From the NCBI GenBank assembly GCA_029204225.1, contig CM055106.1:12023303-12087302 (forward strand): 64,000 bases of DNA, written 5' to 3'. This DNA comes from Diphasiastrum complanatum (Eukaryota; Streptophyta; Lycopodiopsida; Lycopodiales; Lycopodiaceae). Shown here in pieces: positions 48,893-61,751 of the stretch. Both the position numbers and the translations under genes were made by a program. Below the pieces are notes generated by a model. The model was given only the letters and a program-made list of their open reading frames with translations. It did not search any database and was not told the origin of the DNA. Position 1 is the stretch's first letter. The number at the start of each line of letters is the position of its first letter.

Positions 48893-49166
48893 AGTTAGAA
48901 TCAAAGTAGAATCATTGTGCTACTATACTGTGGGTCCTATCAGTAGATAAGGATCAGTTGGCCTCGCCACGAGGCGAGTCGACGGGAGACGCGTCCCGTC
49001 AACGACAACCTGGGTCATGCATGGGTTGCCTGAGTGAACAACTATATGTGCAGTGTATTTTCATTTTGAGAAATACAATTGCTACGTGAGCTTGGTGTGG
49101 AGAGTGTTTTTTGTCTGTGTTACTGTGTAGCATGATCTGTGTTCCTGTTCGAAGCAAATTCTAAGT

Positions 49167-50460
49167 TGGTATCAAAGCCGATCAGGGAGTGTACACACAG
49201 TACAATGTCGCCATTGAAGACAGCTTCGGGAGAAGAGTTTTCTGAGAGTTCGGGGTTTACGACAGGTTGTAGATGGAAAGTGAAGCACTGGTGCACAAGT
49301 TCTAGCATACAGAAGCTTGCTAAGCATGAGACTGGAAGAGGATTCGGAGAGAGGAATTGTTGGCTGAATCAGAACTTTAGCCAAACGAAATTCTAAAAAT
49401 TCTGTAGAGAGGCTGCTTGGTGTTTGCAATTGGTGTGCATTTAATTGGACAACGTTTGACGAATGGTCTAAAGCAATAGTTTGCCTACAATAGGGCGACC
49501 TCAGGGAGGCTTGCAACTGCAGGAAAAAAAACACAGAGTAGTGTCAAGAATCGACTCTGAACAGAAGCTATTTTTTGAACAAGGGTTTGCAAGAGCAAAG
49601 TGCTGGATCTTTCATCACAGAAAACCAATTTAAGCACTGTAAGAGGCTGATTGTGGGCGTCCTGCTGAAGACAGATAGCTGGCTGAAGGCCATGGATGGC
49701 CGCAGATCACTGGAGGTGCTGGAGTAGATCCTTTGAGGGTGTAAAAACTTTGGCCACCATAGCTTCAAGCTCGTGGAGAAGGAGGCCAAGAGAGGGACGT
49801 GGGAGGCTCATGTGTGGCCATCACAAGTGGACAAGTGGTGTCTTGAAGTGTGTGGCGGTCGCAGGAGGAGAGTTCAAGGTGTAAAACGGTTGTACACCAT
49901 TGATTCAACATCCTCTTTTACCAACGATCAAGATTTAGCCATTGGAAAGTGATCTGAATTGTTGTATTTGTGTTAGCCATTGGATTGATTCAAATAAATC
50001 TAAAACTTCAATGGAAGGGGCTTGAAGGGCATTTTGCCATTCAACCTCATTAAAAATTTTCACTCTGAAGTGGGAGCTGGGTCCCTTTACTAGTGAAGTT
50101 TGAAGTTTTTTCACTCTGAAGAAATAGTTCAAAAACTTAAAAAGCCCTTATTTTTACCTCCTTTATCCGCTTTGACCCAAATGAAGGGCACCCGGACTGT
50201 ACTTGCATATGCGGCAAAACATAGTGATTGCAGCGGAGAAAGTGTTTGGAGTGCGCCAAAAGTGATTTCACCATTCCATTGGGCATGTAGTTGGGAGTTG
50301 GTGACAAAGTGCATTTCAGAAGGCGATGCCAATTTGGCTTTCAATTTGGCGGAAAAGAGGGGGGTGGCCTGGTAAGGGAAAAAGTGCAAGTCATTATTTT
50401 CAACTTCTGACATCGCAGTTGGCCTCGGCATACAATTTATAGCCTACAATTGCAGTTTTA
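49167..50460 (+). other. Leader region of the nested Copia
   Basis: This starts with the primer binding site. It carries no recognisable coding sequence until a short gag start near 50470; scattered small frames resemble nothing known. Confidence 0.5.
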
Positions 50461-50470
50461 AGCAGTTTTG

Positions 50471-51458
50471 GGATGGCAAACATGGGAGAGTCCATTTTGA
50501 GTGAAAGTAGCAAATTGGACGGGATTTCCAACTATGCAATGTGGAAGTTCAAAATGAAAACATACTAATGGAGAAGGACATGTGGGATGTTGTCACAGGT
50601 GATGAGAGAAGACCGCCAAATGAAGCGGACATCAAAGTGTTTGATAAGAAGGTGAGGTAAGCTTTGACCTTCATGAAGTTGATGTGCAAATCATGTGTGT
50701 ATGGGAAGCAGCATCGAGAGAAGTTCATTAGAGGTGGAGTTGCAAGGGCAAAGAACATCCTGGATTTGATCCACATAGATCTATGGGGGCCTATGAGGAC
50801 TAAGTCCTTAGGTAAAGCCTTCTATTTCATGACCTTTATTGATGATATGTCACGTAAGACTTGGATTTACTTCTTAAAGAAGAAATCAGATGCATTTGAC
50901 AATTTCAAGAGCTTCAAAGCATTGGTCAAAAATTAGACTAGTAGGAAGATCAAAGTTCTAAGATCAGATAGTGGAGGTGAGTATAAGTCTAATGACTTCA
51001 ATGATCTTTGTGATCAATGTGGGATCAAAAGACAGTTTCTGCAAGCTCATACTCCTGCACTCAATGGTGTAGCTGAGTGCAAGAATCGTACGATTGTGGA
51101 AAGTGCTAGATCTATGCTAGCTGAGATGAAACTACCAAAAGATTTTTTGTCAGAAGCATGCAGTACGACAATCTATCTTCAAAATAGAAGTCCTACCATT
51201 GTCATACCAAAGATAACACCTGAAGAGACATTCACGAAGAAGAAGTTAAAGGTGAACCACTTGCGAATCTTTGGATGTAAAGCCTTTGTACACACTCCTA
51301 AGGAAGAGAGACATAAGCTTGATGTGAAAGCTATCAAGTGTATATTCCTAGGATATGATGATCGTGTGAAGGGCTATAGATGTTTTGATCAAGTGGAGAA
51401 CAAAATACATGTCAACCGTGATGTTATTTTTGATGAATCTAAGATATATGAAGACTAG
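50471..51458 (+). pseudogene. Nested Copia: gag start joined to integrase
   Basis: Gag start MANMGESILS, KLDGISNYAMWKFKMKT and EKDMWDVVTGDERRPPNEAD are joined near 50660 to the integrase zinc region KSCVYGKQHREKF. Integrase follows: LDLIHIDLWGPM, FIDDMSRKTWIYFLKKKS, LRSDSGGEY, NGVAECKNRT, LRIFGCKAFVHTPKEERHKL. Most of gag and the protease are therefore deleted. A stop lies in the core (after KALVKN). Confidence 0.88.
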
Positions 51459-51713
51459 GATGCTGAGAAGATAGACACATCTAGTGAGAAAGATGGTACA
51501 GCGAGGATACCTCTTGATGATGATCCAGTTATTGACTTTCCTAGTGATGGATAAGAGGATATACCTCATGATACTACTACTCAATCTCAAGAGACAAATT
51601 GGAGAGGTAGAGATAAACCTTTTGGTGCAAGAAGGGTTGAAGTTGCAGGTGATAAATGTAAGGAGAAAGATGTATCGTGGGATACATTTTCACCAAGAAG
51701 CTGATCACTTGAC

Positions 51714-53411
51714 ATGAAGCTCCCTAAGTGGCTTGAGAGATTGATGGAGAGTCGCGATATGGATGACTTTCTAGGATCATCTAACCAGGAAGAGCTACGA
51801 AGATCAACAAGAGAGAAGACACAACCTGAAAGATATGAAACAAATTATGCTCTCTTATCTAGCATAATAGAAAGCAAAGAACCTTCGACTTATGTTGAAG
51901 CGAAGGATGATGACATTTGGGTCAAGGCCATGGGAGAGGAGATGGAGTCAATTGCTAAGCATAGCTCATGGGACTTAGTGGAACCACCAGTTGGCAAGAA
52001 ACCCATTGGTTGTAAATGGGTATACAAGACTAAGTACCATGCAGATGGAAGTATAGCAAAACACAAAGCTAGATTGGTGATCAAAGGATATTCACAAAGT
52101 AAAGGAATTGACTATGAGAAGGCTGTTGTGCTAGTATCCAAGTGGAATACTCTATGTCTATTTGTTGCTTTAGCTGTGCATTTTGGTTGGCCTTTGCATC
52201 AGATGGATGTGAAATCTATTTTTCTAAATGGTGAAAGGGAAGAAGAGGTCTTCATGGATGAAGGCTTTGTACTGAAAGGACTGGAGAATAAAGTATGTCG
52301 CATGAAGAAAGCACTTTACGGTCTTAAATAGGCACCACGTGCATGGTACAGTAGGATTGATGCCTAGTTTCGTTCTAAGGAGATGGTAAGAACACATTTT
52401 AATATGAATCTTTATGTCTTATGCTTTGATGGTATGGTTGCTTTGATTGCTCTTTATGTTGATGACTTGATTATCACGAGAAATAATCAAAAGATGATAG
52501 ACATGATCAAGAAAGACCTCACGGAACAATTTGAGATGACAAATCTCAGCCTAATGCACTATTGCCTTGTAGTGGAGGTGTGGCAAAAGGACATGAAGTG
52601 GGTTTAACACAGGTGAAGTATGTCAGAGAGTTGCTGCACAGGTTCAGGTTGCAGTAAGGCCAGCTAGCGAACACTCCTATTGAACCAGGTAAAAAGGTTT
52701 CTAAGCTTGACGAGTCACAGCTATTTGATGCTACTCTGTATAGGCAGTTAGTAGGGAGCTTGATTTACATTACCATGACTAGACCAGATATATGTTATGT
52801 TGCTGGCATTGTAAGTCAGTTTATGGCAGCACCTACAGAAACGCATTGGAAGGCAACTGAACGCATTTTTCGATTATGGCTTGGTTTACAGGAAACATGA
52901 GGGTTTACCTGAGTTATGTGGCTATGTGGATGCAGATTGGGGAGGTGAATATGATGATCGTAGATCCACCACAGGGTATGTATTCCAGCTTTGTGGGAGT
53001 TGTTTTTTCTGGTCTAGTAAAAAACAAAGTACAATCACTTTATCCACCATAGAAGTAGAGTATAAGGCAATGTGTAGTGAAGCACATGAAGCTATAAACT
53101 GAGGCAAATCTTGGAAGAAGTTGGCACGAAACAAGATAATTCCCTCAACTATACATAGCGACAGTCATAGTGGAATTCAGCTAGCAAAGAATCCAGTGTT
53201 CCATGTGAGAACCAAACACATTGAGATTCAGTATCACTTTATATGTGAGAGGCTACTGAGTCATGAAATTCATGTTGTTCATTGTAGTACGGAAGAACAA
53301 CTAGTTGATAATTTCATAAGCTACTTGTTAGATAAAAGTTTGATAAGTTTGGATCAAAGCTTTCTGTACTTAAAGTTTGTTGACTTTAAAACTATGTATA
53401 TGGCTGTATAA
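51714..53411 (+). pseudogene. Nested Copia: reverse transcriptase and RNase H, with many stops
   Basis: RT motifs: CKWVYKTKYHADGSIAKHKA, LHQMDVKSIFLNGE, KALYGLK followed by a stop, ALYVDDLIITRN (YVDD near 52455), LVVEVWQKD. RNase H motifs: GYVDADWGGEYDDRRSTTGY, FWSSKKQST, and SDSHSGIQLAKNP, where CDNQS-type residues are replaced. Frame breaks occur at about 52330, 52605-52880 and 53100. Confidence 0.9.
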
Positions 53412-53708
53412 AAAGTAGACTCTACTTTAAGGGAGAGATTTAGAATTAAGGTAGAATTAGTGTTATTATACTGTGGTCCTATCAGTAGATAAGGACCAGT
53501 TGGCCTCGCCACGGGGCGAGTTGACGGGACACACGTCCTGTCAACGACAACCTGGGTCATGCATGGGTTGCCTGAGTGAACAACTATATGTACAGTGTAT
53601 TTTCATTTTGAGAAATACAGTTGCTACGTGAGCTTGGTGTGGAAAGTGTTTTCTGTCTATGTTACTGTGTGGCATGATTTGTGTTCCTGTTCGAAGCAAA
53701 TTCTAAGT

Positions 53709-55530
53709 GAGAGTGCATCCAACTATGTTTTGAGAGTAAAGGGCCTTCATAGAGAGCTTGTTTGCATTGGAGACCACATCAATCAAAGTGAACTAGTGCA
53801 AGTGATCCTAAATGGTTTGAAGGATGAATTTGACAATCTTGTCCAAACATATGCAATCAAGGAGGAGCTTCCAATCTTGGAGACACTTTAAAGAATACTA
53901 ATTATCGAAGGATGTAGGCAAGAGAACAAGCTCATGAGGATGAACAAACTCTCAATCAATAGTGTTGGAGATGACAAAGCCTTATTTGTAAAGGACAAGT
54001 CCAAGTGGAAGAGCAAACATCAACAACAACACTTTAACAAAGACCAAGACAAAGATGGAGATGAGGAGAATTCCTCTCAAGCTTCAACATCCAAGTGGAA
54101 GAAAAAGAAGATCAAATGTTTCTTTTGTGGCAAGAAAGGCCATTATGCCACAAATTTCTTCAAGAAAAAGAATCAATTCAAGCATGCTAACATTTCTAAT
54201 GAGAGTGATGCTAATGAGAGTGATAGAGAGGGATCACTTATGGTGTCTAGTTTCTCTTCTTCTCCTTTCAAAAAAGATGGATTGTGATATATTGATAGTG
54301 GATCTAGTTCTCACATGTGTAGCTCAAAAGATTCCTTTTCTAGTCTTTTTCCTTATGAAGGTGTCAAAAAATCCATCTATACTACAAATGATTGTGAGTG
54401 TAGGATTGAAGGATTAGGGAGTATTCCCTTAAATGTTGCATCCTCAAAAGTGTTGTGCCTCAAAAATGTTCCTTTTGTGCCAAAACTGACAAAAAATCTC
54501 TGATGTCAAGTTTGGTGTTGACACTTGTGTAATCAAGAGAGAATATGAGATTGTTGCTAGTGGATCTAGATTTGGAGGGATCTATAAACTAGATTCTATA
54601 GAGAGTGCTAACACTTGTGATATAACCTACAAGACCAAGATTTCTAAAGAAGAATTGTGGCATAAAAGATTGGGCCATCCCAACTTTAAAGCCATGACAT
54701 CTATGGTCAAAGAAGTAAAAGTTATTGGATTGCCAAAGATCTTATCAGAGGAGCTCAAGCCTTGTGAAGAATGTGCAATTACAAAGTCACATAGGAGGCA
54801 ATATCCAAGATCTAATATCAAGACTCATCATCCATTGGAGCTTGTGCACTCATATGTCCATTTCTCATCTTCCAAAAGCAAAGGAGGAGCTACATGCTTT
54901 GTCACCTTTATTGATGGTTATATAGAATTCACATGGTTGTATCTCTTATCTTCCAAAGATATGGTATTTGAGTTTTTCCTCAAGTTCAAGGCTCTAGTTG
55001 AAAAGCAATTCTCTTTCAAACTCAAAGCTTTGAGATGTGACGGTGGTGGAGAGTATATCTCCAACAAGTTTCATGACTTTTGTGAGCAAGAAGGAGTCAA
55101 GAGAGAGTTCACTTGTGCCTATTCCTCTCAACAAAATGGGATGGTCAAGAGAAAGACTAGAACTTTATGTGAATGTACAAAAGCACTAAGGATTGAAGCA
55201 TCTCTTCCAAAGGATTTTTGAGGAGACGCAATCACATGTGCCAATTATCTTTGCAATAGACTTCCTCATCTTGCTCTTGGAGGAAAGACACCTTTTGAGA
55301 TGGTGCATAAAGAGAAGTCTAAGGTTGATCACCTTAGAGTCTTTGGATGTATTTGCTTTATTCAAGTTCCTTTGGAAACTAGGAAGAAAGATGATCCTAG
55401 CTCTATCAAAGGTGTTATGGGTTGGATATTCATCTTTAAAGAAAGTTATTGAAAGTAGAGATGTGACTTTTTGAAGATCACAGCACCTCATGATGCATGT
55501 TCTACTATTAATATTGAAGCCATCCAAGAT
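53709..55530 (+). pseudogene. Continuation of the host Copia: gag end, zinc knuckle, protease, integrase
   Basis: It resumes at RVKGLHRELVCIGDHINQSE and YAIKEELPILETL, then CFFCGKKGHYATNFFKKK (CCHC knuckle with Phe for the last Cys), YIDSGSSSHMCSS (protease), LWHKRLGHPNFKAM, FVTFIDGYIEFTWLY, RCDGGGEY and NGMVKRKTR. Lys stands where the integrase catalytic Glu is expected. Frame breaks occur near 53890, 54290, 54505 and 55220. The element stops near 55610, where Gypsy sequence begins. Confidence 0.9.
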
Positions 55531-55614
55531 AGGATGGGGTCAAGGCTTGAGGAGGAGCACCTTCAAGCAATCACACCTAGAAGATCCATGAGAGAGAGAG
55601 AGAGATCCGAGTCC

Positions 55615-56600
55615 AAGTGGCTATGGGATAGTATTTCCATGGATTTCGTGGTTGGGTTACCGCGCGGACGAATAACCAGTATGATGCAATTTGGGTTGTG
55701 GTCGATCGTCTTACCAAATTCGCTACGTTTATTCCAGTAAAGACCACGGCGAAGACTTCTAATTTAGCTCAGACATTTGTAGAGCGTCTATTTAGACTTT
55801 ACTGGTCACTTTTGGTTGGCTGTGTTTGCTAAACTATAGATGACTCCAAGCTTGGGTTCTTATGATCAACTTGAAATGGATGGACAGACGGAAATAACAA
55901 ATCAGACGATGGAAAAAATGCTTCGAGCATATGTTTCCCGATGACAATCGAATTGGGAGAAGTATCTTCCATTGATCAAGTTTGCCTATAATAGTAGTAA
56001 GTATTCGACTACCGATTATAGCCCGTTTATGCTTATGTATGGTTTTGAGCCTAGGCCACCCATTGCAATAGAGACTCGGACGATCAAGTTTAAACATGAA
56101 AATGTCCAGTGTGTCCATGATAGGGACTGACATTATGCAAATTTGAAAAGATCATTGCGAGACTTTCAAGCAGGGGATTGCGTATACTTGAGAATCCCGA
56201 AGGATTCTAGTGTAATGCGTACTGGCAAGCATTATACATTTTTCCCTAGGTATAGAGGACCGTATCAGATCTTGAAAAAGATCGGATCCTTAGCTTACCA
56301 ATTGGAACTCCCGGAAGGATCTCAAGTGCATCCAGTATTTCACGTAAGCTAACTCAAGAAGAGTCTAGTGAAGGAGAGCATCTTGGATTTGGAGATCAAT
56401 TGGACCTATTGGATGAATCATCGGGTGTGTCTCGACTTGAACTTGAAAAGATCTTGGATACAAGAACTAAAGGATTGAGAAATCGTATAGTTACCGAGCA
56501 TTTGGTTTGATGGAAGGGACACACAGATGATGATGATTCCTGGGAACAAGAAGGAAGCTTACAGAGGAACTTCCCTAGTTTTAAGTTTTAAGGACAGAAC
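55615..56600 (+). pseudogene. Gypsy integrase and chromodomain fragment fused to Copia
   Basis: From about 55622 the sequence follows the Gypsy copy at 32699-33770: SISMDFVVGLPR, then SRDFQAGD-like text, YLRIPKDSSVMRTGKHYTFF, KKIGSLAYQLELPEGSQVHPV, and a decayed chromodomain region. A deletion of about 45 bp near 55800, between TTTAGACTTTAC and TGGTCACTTTTGG, removes the second catalytic Asp (SDRDPKF in the other copy). Multiple stops. Confidence 0.88.
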
Positions 56601-56619
56601 TTGAATAAGGGGGGAAGAA

Positions 56620-57022
56620 TGTCATTTCCATGACTGGTCTCGGGTAGCGTGTCCACGCTAGGGATCAGTAGACCAACAACCCGTAACTTAATTGTGACTA
56701 TAAGGGAATTGGGTCCCTTATGTGTATAAGGTCATAATTAATGGTTGTAGGCCTAGTCATGATGGTGGATCTGTATGGGTCTATCAGTGAGTCATTAGGA
56801 AAGTGGATGACGTGGCCCAGATAGGCTATAGAGGTGTCTAGTGAGGTGTCACACTACACTACTAGTGGTGCATGGGCCTTGGAGGGTATAAGTGTACCTA
56901 TTGGGCTCTCACTAGTGTATGCTTGATTGCATGATTGGTAGCTACTTGCTACTAGAGTGATTCCTCATTCCCCTATGAGATTGGTCCATAGCTTGGGGGC
57001 TAGATCCGTTCGATTTAGGCTT
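56620..57022 (+). mobile_element. LTR of the second Gypsy copy, truncated
   Basis: It starts TGTCATTTCC after AATAAGGGGGGAAGAA and parallels 33797-34200 closely. At 57022 it changes abruptly to LINE sequence (TGAGGACAAAGACATCAACATG). Confidence 0.8.
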
Positions 57023-57265
57023 TGAGGACAAAGACATCAACATGTCTTGGCAATATCTCAAAGTGATCACATTATGAAACATCTGGTTAGATAGGAACAA
57101 TAGGGAATTTGGGATCGGCGATTTTGTCATCTCTCCCTTGCTTCTTTAAGGTGGCTAATAAACTTTTTCTCCTTTCAAGTTTTTTTTTTTTGGTATGTTC
57201 TTTTGCTTTGTACTTTATAAAAATTTATTAATCGATGGTTAATTCTTTCGAGAAAAAAAAAAGTG
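57023..57265 (+). mobile_element. 5'-truncated LINE tail
   Basis: Reads EDKDINMSWQYLKVIT and NIWLDRNNREFG in part, then GATTTTGTCATCTCTCCC, ATTAATCGATGGTTAATTC and an A-run. Same tail family as 23088-25060. Confidence 0.85.
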
Positions 57266-60224
57266 TTGCTCTCCTTCTTTTGCTCTCTCGTGGAGGGGAG
57301 GGGGGATCGGAGTGTTTTTTTTTTTTAATTTTATGAAGTTATATGCATAGTAGTAGCATTCACCTTTTTTCGATGAGCTTGGAGCTATCATCTTACTTCA
57401 TTGCTTAAAAAATGTGTTGCTTTTTTTTTTTTTGCTATTTCTCTCGTCTTTTCCTTAATTAGAAGCTCATGTTCAATGTCTCTAATTGTAGAATGTTTTG
57501 TATTTACTCCTAAAGTAAGCCACTTAACTATTCAAATGACTTTGGACCAAATCTCACTTATAAATGTTCAATTGGAAGAACTACTTGTTAGGCACTTGGT
57601 GTACCTTGTATATAAATCAACTGTGATTTGAATAAGTGTAAGGGCTTTGACACCTTGCATGTGTAAGCCCACCCAATGACGGACCTAGAAATAAAGGGAC
57701 TTGGGGCCATATAATTGAGTTAAATTAGGTAGAGACCTAATAATCAAGTTAGATATAAAAATCCAAGTTTGGCATGTGTTTAATAAGATGGTGTCAAACT
57801 TTTATTAACCAAATTTCTATTGTTAATTGCTAATATTATCTTCTATTATTGACCTTAATAATATGAAATGAAGTACGTAGTACCAACAAGAATTATATAT
57901 TAAGTTGATAGTTTTGTTTGGTCTTAATGTCTATCACAATGTACACAAACTCTAAAAAGAGAAAAAAATTTACTCAAGTTTATCACTATTAAGACTTGCA
58001 AACACAAAGTACAAAGACTTTTTTTTTTTTTTTCATATGCATGGAGCCAAATTTTGGCAATGTAGTATCCTTTGATAGCTTTCAATGTTGTCTTATTGAA
58101 CCAAGGTTGTCATTTTTATTTTTTAAGTTCTTTGACTTATAAAGGTAGCCTCATCCAATTTTAGCCTTGATTAAACTACCTAATTTGCAATGTGCAAGTG
58201 ATGAATTTTTGTTGACAATGGGAGAGGCCAAGACAAATTGATGATGGATAAATTACAATGTATGCCATCTTATTCATGCAACCACATATAGGTAATTGAG
58301 TTGACATGATATTGTGCATTGATCTTCTTCCTTACAAAAAAAAAATAAGTGTCATATTGTTTGGGATATTCTTTCTGTATAAAGTAGATAGCTATGTTGA
58401 TTTACCATGATTACAGTAGGCCCAAGCCTAATTGTTATATAACTTTGCCCACCTGTCAAGGAGTTCCATCATTTGAATCCAGAGATTTTTTTTGTTATAA
58501 TCACATATAGTACATACAAATGGAAGGCAACTAATAGATTAGACATTCATTGACTTCATCTTTCCATGTGAAGTTTGATTTAAGGCACAAATTTGGCCCA
58601 CCCATGACACATATCTCAATTTATTTTTGTGAAATAGCACATGTTTGGTTACATATTGTGCCCAATACTCGCATGAATTCATTATTCCTTTCATGACTTC
58701 TTGTCTCTTTGGGCCCAAATTTTTGCTTCCAAGAAATTGATGATGGTACAAAATACACATTGCTTTTATCAATGCCATCTAAACATCACTATATCACTTG
58801 TGTGGCAATGCTTATTAAGTATCATTGATGTAAACCAACAATTTATAAGTACATGGTGAATTCTATTTTTTTCCCAATGATATTGTTAAACTCATAAGAA
58901 GTTGTCAACAACTGTCCCACTTTGGAAATATTATGCCAACAAAGAATAATTATACAATTAATGGAAAAGCTTAAGTTTTTAGCTCCATATTCATGCCATT
59001 TTTCACATATATACTTTAGAAATCAAACTATGCTCTAGATTATGCACAATGAAAAGTTTCTACTCTATGAATATCCAAGTTATGTGCTCTTTACACATAA
59101 TGATGCCTTCCGCTTTCCATTTTATTTCATAGGAAAAACTCCTACTGTAGAGGTTATCAAGCTAACTTGTGATGTTGATTAATGAGAAAATTAGAGAGTG
59201 GTTCTTATAAAAAGACCACTATTGGCAGATATAATTAACTCTTTTGAACTTGTAATGCACATGATGCAAGATAGATGATGACTTTTGGCCCTTTATTTTT
59301 TCTCAAGACATAGTCATCCATCTCATTCCATGCTTTGTTTTTTATATAGATTCAGAGGCATCATAGGTATCTATTTAGTTGTATATGCTATTCTTTCTTC
59401 CCATGTTTGATTATCATAACATGATAGTTGTTTCCAAGACACAAAAGCATGCATTAAACCCATGTTCACTTGTTGGAGAATAACTAGAAATAGACATGTC
59501 AAAATTCATTTAAATGTGAAAGTAGATTTCCTTATGGGTAAAGCTTAGAGATGGTGAAAAAAAAAACTCTATTAAGATCAACGAGAAAATGATTTTTGTA
59601 CGTTGAAAGGTTTTTATATGTACTAGAGAGCAACAAATACTCATTTGTGCTACTATCTTGTGTCTAAATAGATTAATCTAGAGAAATTTTGGTGGCTTTG
59701 TATTGTCATTTTTTAATAAAAAAACATGTACTAGATTGTTGTGGTTTTACTCATAAATTATGCCTACATTTTTTTCCATTCAGACAATACTTTTCAGCAG
59801 TTAAAAAGGAAATTTTAAATGTCCATATCTACTTCAAAAGAACTTCAAATTTTTTTTTTATCAGTATCTTACTATGGTCACATAGGACCTTTTTTTGAAG
59901 TGGAAAATAATTATAAAGCATTGTATTGAAAGATGTGGTACTACGCACTCACAAATATGATCTGATAGCTAGTGTTGCTTTCCTCATTGTACTACTATAT
60001 GAAATTCAAACTCTTACAATAATAGAAGCCATCAAGTAATTTGCCTACTTATGCAAGGTTGGTATACAAGGTAGAGCAAGGGTTGATAGGCCACAAAGGC
60101 ATGATTTGATGACATTTGTGATAGTTAATAAGATATGGATTGTTCAAAAGTGCTTGAAATGCACACTTTTGTGCACATTTTGCTATAACTCTAGTATTAA
60201 AGAGAATCTTCTAGGATTTTTTTT
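57266..60224. other. AT-rich spacer of about 3 kb, nothing recognised
   Basis: Only short frames occur. A minus-strand frame at 58539-58778 (79 codons) and neighbouring frames might be worn transposase, but I could not read any conserved motif. Poly-T runs occur near 57305, 57420 and 58020. Confidence 0.4.
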
Positions 60225-60377
60225 TTTCCTCTTGGAAAACTAACCATAGATCAAGAAATATCAACAGAGTACAAGCTGTAAATAAACTTAGAGAAGCGAA
60301 AACTTTTCAGCCTCTTTAAAAAGAAGCAAAGGGGAGATACAAAAGTCACTACTCCCAAATTCCCTATTGTTCCTATC
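60225..60377 (-). mobile_element. LINE 3' tail (minus strand), abutting a Copia LTR
   Basis: On the minus strand it begins exactly GATAGGAACAATAGGG next to the LTR and runs AATTTGGGAGTAGTGACTTT, TCTCCCCTTTGCTTC and TTGATCTATGGTTAG to an A-rich end. It supplies the part missing from the LINE at 37900-38556. Confidence 0.85.
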
Positions 60378-60996
60378 TGTCAAAATATTGAAAAATCTAT
60401 CTAATGTTGTGAATAGGGGTCCTAAAAATGCCAAAGATGAATTGAGCTCTTTTGGCTTAGTAAAGACCAATCTTAGAATAAAATATTCAAGGTAGGTAGA
60501 AGTAGAAATTTGAGCTACCATAGGAATTGCCATTTGTACTTTACATGCCACATGTAACGCATGAAAAGACTAGGTGGCACAATTAGACATAGTGAGGTGG
60601 CTTGAATAAGTCTAGATAGCTTGAGAGGTGGATTCACAACTCCAATTCAACTCAAAGTAGGAGGAGAGTCCATGGATCTATATATATGTGATGTACTCTC
60701 ATTGAGAAAATGATGAAATTTGTGTGTAATGCAAATTTGGAGACAAGCTTTTTGTGCTCTCTCTCTCTCTCTCTACACGAGTTTTGTACTTTCTATTTTC
60801 TCTCTCTAGCCCAGTTGAGGCATTTATTATGCTTAGTCTCATGTTTTGTTGATAGATCTTGCTTGTAACACAATAATATTGCTTGTATGATCAACTTCCC
60901 TATTGACAACCAATGCTAGTTTGATCTTTATGGTGTTATTGTGCTTAGGAGATCAAAAATACATGTGTAGGGCGTCCCACACGTGTGAATTCAGCA
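60378..60996 (+). mobile_element. Copia 5' LTR
   Basis: It runs from TGTCAAAATATTG to TTCAGCA, 619 bp, with TG...CA ends. It is followed at once by the primer binding site TGGTATTAGAGCC (60997-61009). It contains a short CT repeat near 60760. It is closely similar to the minus-strand LTR at 38557-39165. Confidence 0.92.
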
Positions 60997-61751
60997 TGGT
61001 ATTAGAGCCTACCTAAGTTTTACAAGCAAATCTAATAAAAAAGTTTGCAGATCTGATCAGATTTCAAGCTAGGAATTGTCTAGATTCTACCTTCTAGCTA
61101 GTTTGCAGTTTTCTTGTGATTCTAAGTTACAAACCACATTGAATGGGCCAGATCAAGTACTGTATGGAATTTCAGGTGCTAGCACGTGTGAAATTCGCCC
61201 ATTTTTTGTTCTCTCTCACCTTAGATCCAAATTTCATGAAAATTAGCCCACTAGAAAGCTAGAAAGCTAGAAAGTGTAGAATCTGATGCAATTTGAATCA
61301 TGACAGTTGGATAAGCCAATCAGAAGTTATAAGCTTTTGAAGAGTCGTAGGTAGGGCGCCTAGACCTATGGCAAATCGTGTGTACATGTCATTTATTGCT
61401 TGAATGATCACAAAAATCATCCAGAAGTTGAACAATCTCATCTATATGTGATTTAGACAAAATTTATAGGCTCTAGGCAAATTGTTTCATACAAATAGAT
61501 TGTATTTGAGTCAATTTGACATTTTTGGAGTATTTCACATGTGTGAAATTCTGAGAACCATAATTTTCGCCATACTTCATCTTTTTTGATGATTCAAATC
61601 TTGTTTTAGAGAGATTGTCAAGCTAGTGAGATCTATCTCACAGTTTTTTGCTTTGTCTTACATAGGATTTGGTTTTCTGCCCTTGATTGGTTCCTATAGT
61701 GAGAAGATAAGCAATTTTTTCATCCATCTTTTTTTATTTCCGTCATTCTTT
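60997..61751 (+). other. Primer binding site and untranslated leader of the Copia element
   Basis: The first 13 bases match a Copia-type initiator-tRNA-Met primer site. The remaining leader shows no gene. Near 61620 the stretch GCTAGTGAGAT also occurs in the related element at about 48395. Confidence 0.7.

Larger units (their letters stand above)
48893..53708 (+). mobile_element. Nested full-length Copia element with two LTRs and 5-bp target duplication
   Basis: LTRs are 48893-49166 and 53438-53708, similar along their length. GAGAG flanks the element at 48888-48892 and 53709-53713. Removing the insert restores the host gag order. A primer binding site TGGTATCAAAGCC starts at 49167. LTR ends read AGTTAGAA...TTCTAAGT rather than TG...CA. 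The interior is heavily decayed, so the element can only be a remnant. Confidence 0.88.

Noticed and set aside
58539-58778. Minus-strand 79-codon frame considered as hAT transposase
   Set aside because: No conserved transposase motif could be read in it or its neighbours, so it was left as spacer.
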